NCBI RefSeq assembly: GCF_023898315.1
Contig: NC_064616.1
Location: forward strand, 706,643,389-706,707,388
Direction: 5' to 3'
DNA from: Schistocerca nitens
Lineage: Eukaryota > Arthropoda > Insecta > Orthoptera > Acrididae
DNA length: 64,000 nucleotides
This document shows, piece after piece, positions 21,251-32,477 of this stretch. Made by a program: the position numbers and the translations under genes. The notes below the pieces were generated by a model. It saw only the letters and a list, made by a program, of their open reading frames with translations. It had not been told where the DNA came from and did no database searches. Position 1 is the first letter of the stretch, and the number at the start of each line of letters is the position of its first letter.

Positions 21251-22955
21251 GTACAATATGCAGTGTGTAAGAGTGTCTGCAGAAGACAATATTCTTTGAC
21301 TATGTGAAGTTTAATGTTCATATGTAATTAACAAATGTTTATAATGTTATGTAAGTAACAATAACTGTCTTTTATTTAACTGTGTATAATTGTTTGTAAA
21401 GTGAAGTCAACACAAGCTCAGGGCTAAAGTTAAAAATAAGTGAAAATCAATAGGGATTTACCGACGTTCTCCAAGGTCATAAAAGGTGGAGATTTTTTGC
21501 TGCTAACGGAAGCAGGTAGGAGAGGGGAGAAATGGAGAGAGTCAGACAGGCGCAAGACACTGTTGAGGCAGGTGACGAAAGCTGATGCGCGCTGTACTCC
21601 GCAGTATTGTTTAAACAAAGCTTAAGTTTAACTGTTTAATAGATGCGAGTGAAGGGGAAGTGCTAAGGTACAAGTTTGCAACGCTTTAGAGGAGATATAA
21701 AATTACGTCTGCAACGAGTGTTGGTTCGTGAATGTGAAATGGTCTAAGGCATCCATTACTTAGACTGACGCAGATCCCCAGGAAAGCTAAACACATATTT
21801 CCGATGGTATAAGTCGCATAATTCGACGCCACGAAGACAAGTAATAATCTCCGCCGCTGCAAAACGGTACATGCCTTCAAAGCACCTAAATCTCCAGCAA
21901 CTGTGTTCACGATGACGCTACTGAAATTAATCACCCGTAGTTCTGTGTACGAGCTTTGTTGACAAGTTCATGCGTGTTTTGTTCAATAATCATTTAAGTG
22001 TTTTTTTTAAGGAAAACTTCTCATTTAACCTAAAGTGTTCCAAGTAGGGCTCCTTTCCTATACTAAAGAGAATGAAACCGAGAATCCATTGGTGTGAAAC
22101 ATTATTGCGCAACTGTTTTCTTGCAAAGTAAATTTAAATTATCACTCAAGCACAACAATTAAAGTTAATGTGGAGAACTGTAGATTGCCTTGAAGGTAAG
22201 TAAAGTAAATAACAATTCTACCTAGTGTGTAACTTTGTTATTGGGATCTTCTGTCCAAGAAATTACGTAAAGTAACTATTTCAATAAAACTGAGAAAAAC
22301 AAAGTATAAAAAACCTTTTGCAATCATTTCGATACTAACAAAAGCATCGTAAAATATTTCTTGTGTATAATACATGTTTTCAGAGGCAGTGTTGCTGATC
22401 TTACCTTCGGAAATGTAAGTAGGCATTATTGTCGTTCCGGCGTTGTTTTCATGGACCAAAACTTTCTAAGTTTGTGCGTGTGACCAATTCTGAAAGCAGT
22501 CATTATTCAGCTGTCTATGTGCATTGGCCTGTTCCTTCAGTGATAGAAATTATTAAAAGAGAAAAAGTTTTAATAAGAACCAAAATATAGTAAAGACCAA
22601 ATGTGGTGAATTTGTTCAATAACGTCAATCGATTCCTCATTTTGGCTTGCGACCGTGTTTTTCAGTATCGGATCGGAAAAGAATATGAAATTTTGATGCA
22701 GAGGAGGACATCTGACTTCAACACGCTGATAGATAAAAATAACTAACACCGAGCACAAGAGATTAGTGAAATTGTATTGCCATATTTATGGAATGAACAC
22801 CGATAGACCAACCAAAAGAATATTCAACATTATTAATTAAAATAAGGTCAAAATCTACTGGTTATAAGAGACCAGGTAAGATTTGTAAGGCATGAGCATC
22901 ACAGGAGAAATCGTAATAAATCGTCTAATCTTTGCAACAACAGTAACTAAGCAAA
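21251..22955. other. No recognisable feature
   Basis: About 1.7 kb of AT-leaning sequence with chance frames only. The frame at 22238-22459 on minus could not be linked to a family. Confidence 0.5.
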
Positions 22956-22959
22956 AATT

Positions 22960-24320
22960 CACGGAGAAGCTTAAAAAGAAGAGTGGCAATAAATAGTTAA
23001 AAGACTGGAAGGAAAAGACTTAGTGAATTCTTGAAGAGATATTGGGAGGATAACTATCAAACCAACTAACAAGTTTAAACGTGCTCCATAAATGGGCACA
23101 ACAAAGAAACAAAGAAGGAAATAAAATACTAGAGTCGGATGAGGTGATGTGTGCGGTCTTCGAAATGGGTAAGGATGCAGATGGTGTGGGCTGCTGATAA
23201 CATATGCTGGGTTAGGGACTTGAATACATTCAGTATTGGAGAGGAAGCGATATAAGAAAGGGTCAAAAGACGAAATGTGGGTGGCATGATGCAGATAGGA
23301 GAGCATCATGCAGGGAAAAGGGTGATTTGCAGCCTTCATTTGGAATGGAAGTGTAAGGGTAAGCTATAACTGATAAGACCGGTACATCAAGAATGTTTTC
23401 ATGGTCTGGAAGGCAAAGGCAGTTGAAATTACCTAGGGAAGGGACATAGAGTGTGTGGAGATCTAACGATCATGGGACATGGCAGTAAAGGCGCAGCAGC
23501 AGAGTGCGTTCTCAAGGCTGGGGGATACACTGGGCTGTAGAAGTTTGTTTAGGTGGGAGACACACAACTAGCGAAGGCAAAAAATGGTTCAAATGGCTCT
23601 GAGCACTATGCGACTTAACTTCTGAGGTCATCAGTCGCCTAGAACTTAGAACTAATTAAACCTAACTAACCTAAGGACATCACACACACACCCATGCCCG
23701 AGGCAGGATTCGAACCTGCGACCGTAGCGGTCACGCGGTTCCAGACTGAAGCGCCTAGAACCGGACGACCACACCGGCCGGCACTAGCGAAGGCATTTCA
23801 GGCTTTTGGGGAAGTGGTACAGGCTACCCGTGGGGAAGGGTAAACAGATACAAAAGGCGAAGCTGAGTGAATGACGTTCTATGGTTTGAAGGGAGTGTTA
23901 AAGCTTGGGTAGCGCAAGATCCATAAGGGATGATGGGATAGATGAAGGTCTTTTAGATATCTGTGATAGCCAAGTGACTTAGTCCACATGTGCTACTGGT
24001 CAGTAGGTTTTGTCTTTCAGTTGGTTAATATGTGGGGGTTTCAAGCTAACTTTTGATCAAGTATTAGTCCATGTCCTTTTACAGTTTTAGTCAGGTGAAC
24101 TAAGTGTGGATGTAGAGGTGGACCTCGCAGGGATATTAAAACCTGTGGTATTTTCTATGATCATTGACTGGGGTTCTGAAGGATTGATGGAGAGGTACCA
24201 CTGATTACACGATGAGATTAAGTTATTGGAAAGGAATTGGAAGGATGCTGGGATGAGTAACATATGGGATGAGCAGCAAAGGAAAGCAGTATTAGCATAC
24301 TAGAGTACGCCAGTAATAGA
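22960..24320 (-). mobile_element. Old LINE relic (RT thumb/C-terminal region)
   Basis: On minus near 24040-24080 the reading GLILDQKLA-stop-NPHI matches the conserved LGLxLDxxLxWxPHI post-RT motif (the Trp codon is now a stop). In the next 500 bases a LDYGS..-like region follows in shifting frames. Heavily mutated and carrying SINE A9. Confidence 0.42.
23580..23782 (-). mobile_element. SINE type A, copy A9
   Basis: Reverse full-length copy with perfect 13-bp TSD ACTAGCGAAGGCA (23567-23579 and 23783-23795). Confidence 0.92.
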
Positions 24321-24479
24321 AAAGCGACACCCTGAAATTGTACAAGAAACACCGCACAAGAGAACATTAGACTCATCACAACTTTTGAAAAAGTGATCTA
24401 TAGTTTCCAACATTGAACGAGGTTAGTAAACTTGTATACATATAAGTCCGTGGTTGGGGATCACATAATGTGTATTTAA

Positions 24480-24945
24480 GTGATTTCTCACTATAAGTTC
24501 ACTGAATGTTTGATAGTCGGTCGAAATAATTACGCAGAAGGCCAGATAGACGACGTCAGTTGTGTATCAGTGTTAGCGCCAGTGTTCCAAAGATGTTGCA
24601 CAAATGAGTAGTGCTCTTTCCGGCTGGCAGCATAATACATTTTCACACCTAGTTCACCACACCAAACGATGGTCATTGCTGGTCGCATGGTAAGCTCGGC
24701 ACAAATAAGAAGAAATGTTAGGTCCAGAGTAGTCCCATAAACCACTATACAGAAGATGGATAACGAGGAAGTGTGCCATTCCCGAGACTTCCTCTCAACT
24801 TCGGCACTGTTTTGTCTTACAAAATATAGTGAAAGGTATAGCTGGAGTGATCACTGGCGCAATATTGTGTACAGTGATGAGAGTGGATTTTGCCTTGGGA
24901 TCACTGATTGTCATCAATGAGGCCAGCGTCAACCGTTGTGTATCG
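24480..24945 (+). pseudogene. Tc1-like transposase relic
   Basis: Frames on plus include CTNE-type and HTH-linker remains. A segment near 24835-24910 reads SDHWRNIVYSDESGFCLG, the first catalytic block of Tc1 transposases with its Asp kept. The rest is lost, replaced by a LINE 3' end. Confidence 0.55.
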
Positions 24946-24961
24946 GGCAGTGACATACAAG

Positions 24962-25150
24962 AGCCACTACCTACATCTACATCAACATACATGCACCACA
25001 AGCCACTGTACGGTGCGTAATGGAGGGCACCCTGTACCGCTTCTAGTCATTTCCTTTTCTATTCCTCTCGCAAATGCAGCCAGGGGAAAACGACTGTCTA
25101 CATGGCTCCGTATGAGCCCAATTTCTCGTACCTTATCTTACAGACAGAGG
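24962..25150 (-). mobile_element. LINE 3'-end fragment
   Basis: Starts with CTACATCTACATCAACATAC, the reverse complement of a GTAGATGTAG tail, followed by the CACCACAAGCCACTGTACGG-type 3' region seen repeatedly in grasshopper LINEs. No coding sequence left. Confidence 0.6.
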
Positions 25151-25497
25151 AAGATCTGCTGGCCTGAGTTCTGACCGCTGGCCTAGAAACTGAAGAGACA
25201 CCGTGGAATAGATAGTGTGTATCGTAGATAAAATGTCTGCAACAACGTTGATGGTGGCCACATCAAATCAATGTTGTAATGCATCAGTACTATTCAGAAC
25301 GTACAATATGCTGGGTTCTTTTTGTATTGGAGTAATATAAACAAGTAATGTTTAAGAGAAAATACAAACAAATGTGCTTAAGTGATAAATATATGTTTCG
25401 TTATACTTCCTTTCGAATTATTACCTAATAACTGTATTATGTCGTGTCTAATTCAGTTCCTCAACCAGAAATGGATGAGTTAAACATCTGAATTGTA

Positions 25498-25696
25498 GCC
25501 GGCCGGAGTGGACGAGCGGTTCTAGGCGCTACAGTCTGGAGCCACGCCACCGCTACGGTCGCAGGTTCGAATCCTACCTCGGGCATGGATGTATGTGATG
25601 GCCTTAGGTTAGTTAGGTTTGCGTAGTTCTACGTTCTAGGGGACTGATGACCTCAGCAGTTAAGTCCCATAGTGCTCAGAGCCATTTGAACCATTT
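25498..25696 (+). mobile_element. SINE type A, copy A10
   Basis: Plus-strand copy from GCCGGCCGGAGTGGACGAG to TTGAACCATTT. A B box GGTTCGAATCC is present. No clean adjacent TSD was found. Confidence 0.88.
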
Positions 25697-25960
25697 TTAA
25701 ACATACATAAATATATTAAGAGGTCTGTGACTAAAAGAATGAGAGTATAAGTAAAGGGGATTAGAGGTTTTCGTGCCGTCGACGACGTGATAGACAACGG
25801 ACTTGGTTTGGGTGAAGTGTGGGGAAGTAAATCGCCCGTGTCTTTTCGGATAAAAGGCATTTTTCAGGATAACTGTTAATAGCCAGACAATAGAACAAGA
25901 CAGCAAATCCACATATTTTGGTTGCACATTACGTATCATTCGGTGATGATATCAGCTTTG

Positions 25961-27386
25961 TACACTCCTGGAAATGGAAAAAAGAACACATTGACACCGG
26001 TGTGTCAGACCCACCATACTTGCTCCGGACACTGAGAGAGGGCTGTATAAGCAATGATCACACGCACGGCACAGCGGACACACCAGGAACCGCGGTGTTG
26101 GCCGTCGAATGGCGCTAGCTGCGCAGCATTTGTGCACCGCCGCCGTCAGTGTCAGCCAGTTTGCCGTGGCATACGGAGCTCCATCGCAGTCTTTAACACT
26201 GGTAGCATGCCGCGACAGCGTGGACGTGAACCGTATGTGCAGTTGACGAACTTTGAGCGAGGGCGTATAGTGGGCATGCGGGAGGCCGGGTGGACGTACC
26301 GCCGAATTGCTCAACACGTGGGGCGTGAGGTCTCCACAGTACATCGATGTTGTCGCCAGTGGTCGGCGGAAGGTGCACGTGCCCGTCGACCTGGGACCGG
26401 ACCGCAGCGACGCACGGATGCACGCCAAGACCGTAGGATCCTACGCAGTGCCGTAGGGGACCGCACCGCCACTTCCCAGCAAATTAGGGACACTGTTGCT
26501 CCTGGGGTATCGGCGCGGACCATTCGCAACCGTCTCCATGAAGCTGGGCTACGGTCCCGCACACCGTTAGGCCGTCTTCCGCTCACGCCCAAACATCGTG
26601 CAGCCCGCCTCCAGTGGTGTCGCGACAGGCGTGAATGGAGGGACGAATGGAGACGTGTCGTCTTCAGCGATGAGAGTCGCTTCTGCCTTGGTGCCAATGA
26701 TGGTCGTATGCGTGTTTGGCGCCGTGCAGGTGAGCGCCACAATCAGGACTGCATACGACCGAGGCACACAGGGCCAACACCCGGCATCATGGTGTGGGGA
26801 GCGATCTCCTACACTGGCCGTACACCACTGGCGATCGTCGAGGGGACACTGAATAGTGCACGGTACATCCAAACCGTCATCGAACTCATCGTTCTACCAT
26901 TCCTAGACCGGCAAGGGAACTTGCTGTTCCAACATGACAATGCACGTCCGCATGTATCCCGTGCCACCCAACGTGCTCTAGAAGGTGTAAGTCAACTACC
27001 CTGGCCAGCAAGATCTCCGGATCTGTCCCCCATTGAGCATGTTTGGGACTGGATGAAGCGTCGTCTCACGCGGTCTGCACGTCCAGCACGAACGCTGGTC
27101 CAACTGAGGCGCCAGGTGGAAATGGCATGGCAAGCCGTTCCACAGGACTACATCCAGCATCTCTACGATCGTCTCCATGGGAGAATAGCAGCCTGCATTG
27201 CTGCGAAAGGTGGATATACACTGTACTAGTGCCGACATTGTGCATGCTCTGTTGCCTGTGTCTATGTGCCTGTGGTTCTGTCAGTGTGATCATGTGATGT
27301 ATCTGACCCCAGGAATGAGTCAATAAAGTTTCCCCTTCCTGGGACAATGAATTCACGGTGTTCTTATTTCAATTTCCAGGAGTGTA
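25961..27386 (+). mobile_element. Tc1-like transposon, copy 1 (apparently intact)
   Basis: A 1426-bp element including TA at both ends. Termini read TACACTCCTGGAAATGGAAA and, inverted, TTTCAATTTCCAGGAGTGTA, with TIR similarity of roughly 30 bp. One uninterrupted transposase gene fills the centre. A second copy with the same size and few differences lies at 35240-36665. Confidence 0.95.
26207..27229 (+). CDS. Tc1-like transposase, 340 aa, intact frame
   Basis: The start at 26207 (MPRQRGREPYVQ) gives the usual 340-residue length. The open frame reaches upstream to 26054 but that part is TIR and leader. Residues about 10-60 form an HTH (FERGRIVGMREAGWTYRRIA), with a GTGPQRRTDARQDRR linker to a second HTH at about 90-125. 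Catalytic residues: Asp155 (FSDESRF), Asp244 (FQHDNARPH) and Glu277 (SPIEHVWD). By my count 32 residues separate the last two, against 34 in classical Tc1. No stops, frameshifts or lost acidic residues are visible. Compared with copy 2 it keeps the more usual residues (QHDNARPH, PARSPD, EHVWD). Confidence 0.95.
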   Translation: MPRQRGREPYVQLTNFERGRIVGMREAGWTYRRIAQHVGREVSTVHRCCRQWSAEGARARRPGTGPQRRTDARQDRRILRSAVGDRTATSQQIRDTVAPGVSARTIRNRLHEAGLRSRTPLGRLPLTPKHRAARLQWCRDRREWRDEWRRVVFSDESRFCLGANDGRMRVWRRAGERHNQDCIRPRHTGPTPGIMVWGAISYTGRTPLAIVEGTLNSARYIQTVIELIVLPFLDRQGNLLFQHDNARPHVSRATQRALEGVSQLPWPARSPDLSPIEHVWDWMKRRLTRSARPARTLVQLRRQVEMAWQAVPQDYIQHLYDRLHGRIAACIAAKGGYTLY

Positions 27387-28000
27387 TTTCAAAATCGAAA
27401 GGAGTCTCAGAAACAGCAGAGAAGAGATAATGAATGCATTCTCTAAAATAATGGCAGTATTAAGAAAGTTCTACTGATATCTATGTTCGACCACAACAAA
27501 ACGGTGCGCAGGAATAAAGGGCATAGAAATGAGATTCCTTAGAATATTGAGAGAGCGCAAATTTTCGAATGGAAGATAAATTAATGTGCCACATAAAATC
27601 TGAAGATACGTGACCTGATGTTCAACTTCCGGCCGATATTAAGGTCTTGATACGTGGAGTGACTTTGGTGGACAGGAGTGGGAAGAAAATGGGCCGTGGC
27701 GCGCATTCACCACATTTGGTTTGAATGAATTATGAGAAACCTAAGTCTGGATGCTCGGGCGGGATTTTGAACCTCACTCCTTATGTATATAACTCCTAGG
27801 TTAAGCCTATGTGGCCCAGCGGCTACCGATGATAGCGTGAATAACGTACTTTAATTGCCAAAGTAGTGGACTGTAATAGATCGTATGCGTAAGGCGTCGT
27901 TCGTAATTATTACCTAAAAACAGTTCTGTTGAAATTAACACGAAATATTGGCAGTAGATTTACAGCCACGTTGGTCTACTTCTACGTTACACAAGTTAAC
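27387..28000. other. Unassigned, possible LINE debris
   Basis: Short coding-like fragments on plus (for example MRFLRI near 27530) suggest an old LINE C-terminus, but no conserved motif could be fixed. Confidence 0.2.
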
Positions 28001-28066
28001 TCATTAACACAGTGCCGGATCACAACGTCGTTGAAATCTTCGTCATAGCTGCAATGCTTAAGTTAA

Positions 28067-28265
28067 GCCGGCCGCTGTGGCCGAGCGGTTCTAGTCGCTT
28101 CAGACCAGAACCGTGCTGCTGTTACGGTCGCAGGTTCGAATCCTGCCTTGGGCACGGATGTGTGTGATGTCCTTAGGTTAGTTAGGTTTACGTAGTTCTA
28201 AGTCTAGGGGACTGATGACCTCAGATGTTAAGTCCCATAGTGCTTAGAGCCATTTGAACCATTTT
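28067..28265 (+). mobile_element. SINE type A, copy A11
   Basis: Plus-strand full-length copy with perfect 12-bp TSD TGCTTAAGTTAA (28055-28066 and 28266-28277). Confidence 0.93.
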
Positions 28266-28291
28266 TGCTTAAGTTAACCAGTTAACATAAT

Positions 28292-28568
28292 ACAAAATTG
28301 TTAAGGCTTTCGTGGCCACTTGTTGACAAACTGCCTATTGGCTTCTGTCTCTGGTTCTTCGGCCGACGTTCATCTAATGATTTTTCTGACGTTTCGCCAG
28401 CACGAGTGGCTGGCATTGTCAAAGCTTCACCCTCCATTGCCGGTGGTTCACCACCGGCAATGGAGGGTGAAGCTTTGAAAACGCCAGCCACTCGTGCTGG
28501 CGAAACGTCAGAAAAATCATTAGATGAACGTCGCCCGAAGAACCCGAGACAGAAGCCAATAGGCAGTT
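28292..28568. mobile_element. Snap-back (hairpin) retroelement 1
   Basis: Two arms of about 119 bases (28329-28447 and 28450-28568) are near-perfect inverted copies around a 2-base centre. An unpaired 37-base lead on the left contains GGCTTTCGTGGCC. The TSD is AGTTAACATAAT (28280-28291 and 28569-28580). Each arm contains a hammerhead-like core: TTGA(A/C)AA, helix GCCAGC/GCTGGC, GAAA (right arm GAAA at 28502-28505). A TSD of 12 bp suggests target-primed insertion, as for Penelope-like or LINE-mobilised elements. Confidence 0.75.
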
Positions 28569-29274
28569 AGTTAACATAATGCCGGTTCATAACGTCGTTG
28601 AAACCTTTGTCATAGCTGCAATGCTCAAATATCTTAAATAAATGAAAAATGTGGGTGAAACGAGGACACCCCATGCCACACTCTCGTTTGTTATAAACCT
28701 TTGGAAACTTAGTGTGTTTGAAATAAGCGTTGGTATATAACCTTTGGCGGCACCAGCAGCGCTCCACTGCGTGTTGGCAGCAGATGCGTACCTGCCAGAA
28801 GACAGAGGCCGCTTCTCTTGGCACGCGAAGCTAGGAACCGCTAGAGCGCCCCTGGAAATGTGTTACGACCTCCTGCCCCCTTAATTTCCTGCTCCACTTC
28901 TTTCGTGTCTTAAAACTGGTTTCAGCCCACGTTCTCATTGCCCCTGAATTGCGACATATCAGTGATAATTTAGTTGATAGTATTACATTCTTCCCGTGTC
29001 ATCTGATGAAGACAGATGCGACCTCCTTATTTACGACCTGCCCTACTCCCTCCTTCATATCCCAAAAGTCGCATTTACACAAATCAAGTGATTAATTTAA
29101 TTCTTATGGATTCACAGGAAGTGAAAGGAAGCAGAGAATGAAGTAGATATTTTAACAGAGAATGAAGTAGATATTTTAACATTCCGGGAGAGGTCTCTGC
29201 GGCATCTCGTCTGCTCTCACTATTCATTACTTGCGACGGTAATACGTTCTTACCACATAACTCATATTTTATAA

Positions 29275-29473
29275 AATGTTCAAATGTGTGTGAAATCTTA
29301 TGGTACTTAACTGCTAAGGTCATCAGACCCTAAGCGTACACACTACTTAACCTAAATTATCCTAAGGACAAACACACACACCCGTACCCGAGGGAGGACT
29401 CGAACCTCCTCCGGGACCAGCCGCACAGTCCATGACTGCAGCGCCCGAGACCGCTCGGCTAATCCCGCGCAGC
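29275..29473 (-). mobile_element. SINE type B, copy B2
   Basis: Reverse full-length copy of the family at 4544-4965, with perfect 12-bp TSD CATATTTTATAA (29263-29274 and 29474-29485). Confidence 0.92.
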
Positions 29474-30010
29474 CATATTTTATAACCAATGTATAGTATC
29501 ACAGTTGCCAAGTCTTCAGAAGGTGAACAGACACGTCAATCGGACGGAAAGTTCATAATTCTGTGGGTAAAAAATGAAGCACGAGGGAGATTCGAATACG
29601 GATCTCCCGCTTTACAGTCAAACACCGTGAATACACAACCACGACGCCGTCATTCTCGTAGCCTCCTCGACGTTGCAGATCTTGGACCATTCACTGTTTC
29701 TATTTTGCTTCTATTTTACAGTACAGTACACTTCTTCCTGCTTTCATGCTTGATCTGTGGTCAGTTTTTGACGGGCTATCCTCCCTACCACTAAATCTGA
29801 GGGGTATGCGTTGGGTAGTTTGCCTTGTGAAAAACTTTCGAGAATCTTCTGTGGAGTCTCATAGCGTGAGGTCACGTGGTCCTGTACGGTAACGTGCTTT
29901 TTGAGAGGAATTGGCACCAGGAATCACTGTCTCCCTTCCTCGCTCTCTGAACTCAGCTATACAAGTAACGGCACCACACTGCAGAAGCTGTCGTCACCGA
30001 CATCCACACA

Positions 30011-30177
30011 AAAATGGCTCTGAGCACTATGGGACTTAACATCTGTGGTCATCAGTCCCCTAGAAATTAGAACTACTTAAACCTAACTAACCTAAGGACA
30101 TCACACACATCCATGCCCGAGGCAGGATTCGAACCTGCGACCGTAGCAGTCGCGCAGTTCCGGACTGAGCGCCTAGA
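30011..30177 (-). mobile_element. SINE type A, copy A12, head-truncated
   Basis: Reverse copy lacking the first 25 or so bases of the tRNA-like head. It is still bounded by a 12-bp TSD GACATCCACACA (29999-30010 and 30178-30189), so the truncation arose during insertion. Confidence 0.92.
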
Positions 30178-30213
30178 GACATCCACACAATAGGACGCAC
30201 ACGTGACTCTTTA

Positions 30214-30395
30214 GCCGGCCGCGGTGGCCAAGCGGTTCTAGGCGCCTGCTACGGTCGCAGGTTCGAATCCTGCCTCGGGCATGGATGTGTGTGATGTCCT
30301 TAGGTTAGTTAGGTTTAAGTAGTTCTAAGTTCTAGGAGACTGATGACCTCAGCAGTTAAGTCCCATAGTGCTCAGAGCCATTTGACCCATTTTTT
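30214..30395 (+). mobile_element. SINE type A, copy A13, with head deletion
   Basis: Plus-strand copy with about 20 bases missing between the A box and CTACGGTCGCAGG. TSD TGACTCTTTA (30204-30213 and 30396-30405). Confidence 0.92.
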
Positions 30396-30591
30396 TGACT
30401 CTTTACAGCAAATCGGTGGACTCACCTCTACTAGGATTGCTGATGGAATGGAATTTTACTGCTGGCTACATGTCCCACTAATCTCACGTTTCTAGCTCCC
30501 GCTGTTCGCCTACATTCGACAAATGAACTACCTTGTTACATTTATTTGTTTCTGTAGTTTTTTTCATACGTTGCTGCAAACTCTCATTATG

Positions 30592-30844
30592 GATGATTTT
30601 CATGGGTTTGCAGCCGGGTTCCATCGTCCTGACGACAACACGATATTTCGGCGGACCATCTGGCCGCCATCTTCAGGTGAGATTGAGTGCACAATCACGC
30701 CGGCTGATTGTGCACTCAATCTCACCTGAAGATGGCGGCCAGATGGTCCGCCGAAATATCGTGTTGTCGTCAGGACGATGGAACCCGGCTGCAAACCCAA
30801 GAAAATCATCAGTATTTGATACGCCGGGAAAATCTACGTAATCA
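30592..30844. mobile_element. Snap-back (hairpin) retroelement 2
   Basis: Arms at 30592-30697 and 30705-30810 are near-perfect inverted copies around a CGCCGGC centre. An unpaired 34-base segment on the right contains, on minus, GTAGATTTTCCCGGCG, related to the lead of the other two. The perfect 15-bp TSD is CAAACTCTCATTATG (30577-30591 and 30845-30859). The right arm carries CTGAAGA (30726-30732), helix GGCGG/CCGCC (30734-30738, 30748-30752) and GAAA (30753-30756), the exact CUGANGA...GAAA order of a hammerhead core. A helix ATCGT/ACGAT follows. Confidence 0.8.
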
Positions 30845-30859
30845 CAAACTCTCATTATG

Positions 30860-32393
30860 TTGCTACTACGCATTGAACATAACACTTTCTTCCTTTATTT
30901 GCATTGTTTTGTATTTTTGCTTACAAGCTTGTCCAAGGTCATGTTCGTAATTTTAATGCTTTCTGTTGGTATAGTTGCAGACGTATTATCCCACTGGACT
31001 CTCCATTAGGTCGCACCAATTTTGGATTTAATGTGTGCGTAGAAAGTATTGGGTTTGCAGTTGCATGTGATTATATCATTTTGTATATCTGCCTGACAGT
31101 TTATCTGAACCCTCAATCCAGGCGCCGGACACTGTGTCCTCTCGGACAATGCAGGTTTCATAGCCATACAAGTATCTGTGAAGTACATGAAAAGAAAACT
31201 GACGACATTTCACTGAAAATCCAAAAAAGAAATAAAAGCTTTTTTGTATGAACTGTAAAAAAGAGGAAGAGTAATCAGAATTTAACTTCTTGTCGACCTC
31301 GAAGTCATTAGAAACGGAATTCTAGCGCACATGGTCATTGACTACAGTGCGAACTGACACTGACCTCTTATAAGGAAACATCCCTGCAGTGATAGGGAAA
31401 CCCCAGAAAAACAAAATCAGGACGGAAAGATGGGAAATTAGAGCTCACAGTCTCCCGAACGCTCGTAGAGGTAAGTTTCGAGAGCACTGCTGTATCCTGC
31501 TCGTAATTAAGGGCAACGAATTTCATACAGATTTTTCGATCCTACTAGTTCTTTTCTGAAGACCGACATGTACCAAACAACACGTTTTTGTCAACAGTAT
31601 TTTTTTCCCAGCAGAAGCAGCAGCGGTCAGTGTAATTTTCGCTAGTCATAGATGTGACGCGTAGACCGTCGCCAGGCCAAGGTCCATTCGACTGGCGGTG
31701 CAACGGTGGCCAGCGACCGTTGCACAACCCTTCTCTCCCGCCAGTTGCGTCTGGCCCGGTCTGCAGCGGACCCCGCCCCAGCACATGACTGCTCATTCAC
31801 AAGCTGCGCCAACAGCCTAGGTCGTAAACTAGCCACACACAGACGAGCTCCCAGGTGTTGCCCATTGTTCCGTGTTCCCCGCGATGTCCGTGCGATCGCC
31901 TTGGATTTGAATGTCCTCCCTAGCAATCAGCATCCAGAAGTTGAGTGGACTCTCTCCAAGACCAGATAGGAATCTTCCTCGTCGTCTGGCAACGAGCCGC
32001 GCCTCTGTTCGGATGACTGTCGCTTTCGTTCACACCCACCTGCGTAATTTATGAGTCTATAATCCACTGCCTGTCAAGAACGCAGTACAACACGAGTGGC
32101 ATACAACGTTGCCATATCAAACGTGTGCTGCCAAGCGTGTTTCCGAACACAGATGGATTTCAAACATGTTGTTGTGCCCACTCTGGTTCTCGATTAACTT
32201 CAGTTTCAAACTGTTGAGAGAGACCGCAACAATCTTCAAAAGTAAAATAATCAGAGACAACTGCTTTGGAAAGAGCGCCCACTTTTGTAGCAACATCGTA
32301 GAGAAATAACATAATCTTAATTTTTTTAAAAAAAATGCTGTCGTCTTGGATTTCCTCCGTTTTGTATAAGCTTACTTCAGTTTCGCTGGCGTG
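30860..32393. other. No confident feature
   Basis: About 1.5 kb. A GC-richer part at 31640-31900 gives overlapping short frames on both strands but no family match. Around 31390-31470 a weak SINE-like trace (GGGAAACCCCAGAAAA, CTCCCGAACGC) may be present. Confidence 0.4.
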
Positions 32394-32477
32394 TTTTATA
32401 CTTCTGACACCGCGCGGAGTGGCCTCGCGGTTACAGGCGCTATGTCACGGATTGCGCGGTCCCTCCCGCCGAAGGTT

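Larger units (their letters stand above)
28003..28626. repeat. Diverged direct repeat (~57 bp) split by two insertions
   Basis: TAACACAGTGCCGGATCACAA... at 28003 onward and TAACATAATGCCGGTTCATAA... at 28571 onward are the same unit, both ending GTCATAGCTGCAATGCT. They were adjacent before SINE A11 and the hairpin element inserted between them. Confidence 0.75.

Noticed and set aside
22971..23339. 122-aa minus-strand frame as a membrane protein gene
   Set aside because: It is hydrophobic by composition only, it lies in the LINE relic, and has no recognisable domain.
26054..26206. N-terminal extension of the Tc1 transposase frame (and the equivalent 35216-35485)
   Set aside because: The extension translates TIR and leader sequence. 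The family-standard start is the MPRQRGRE methionine.
25952..26742. Minus-strand frames inside both Tc1 copies (up to 158 aa), similar at two loci
   Set aside because: They are shadows of the transposase gene. Their similarity between loci follows from the element being duplicated.
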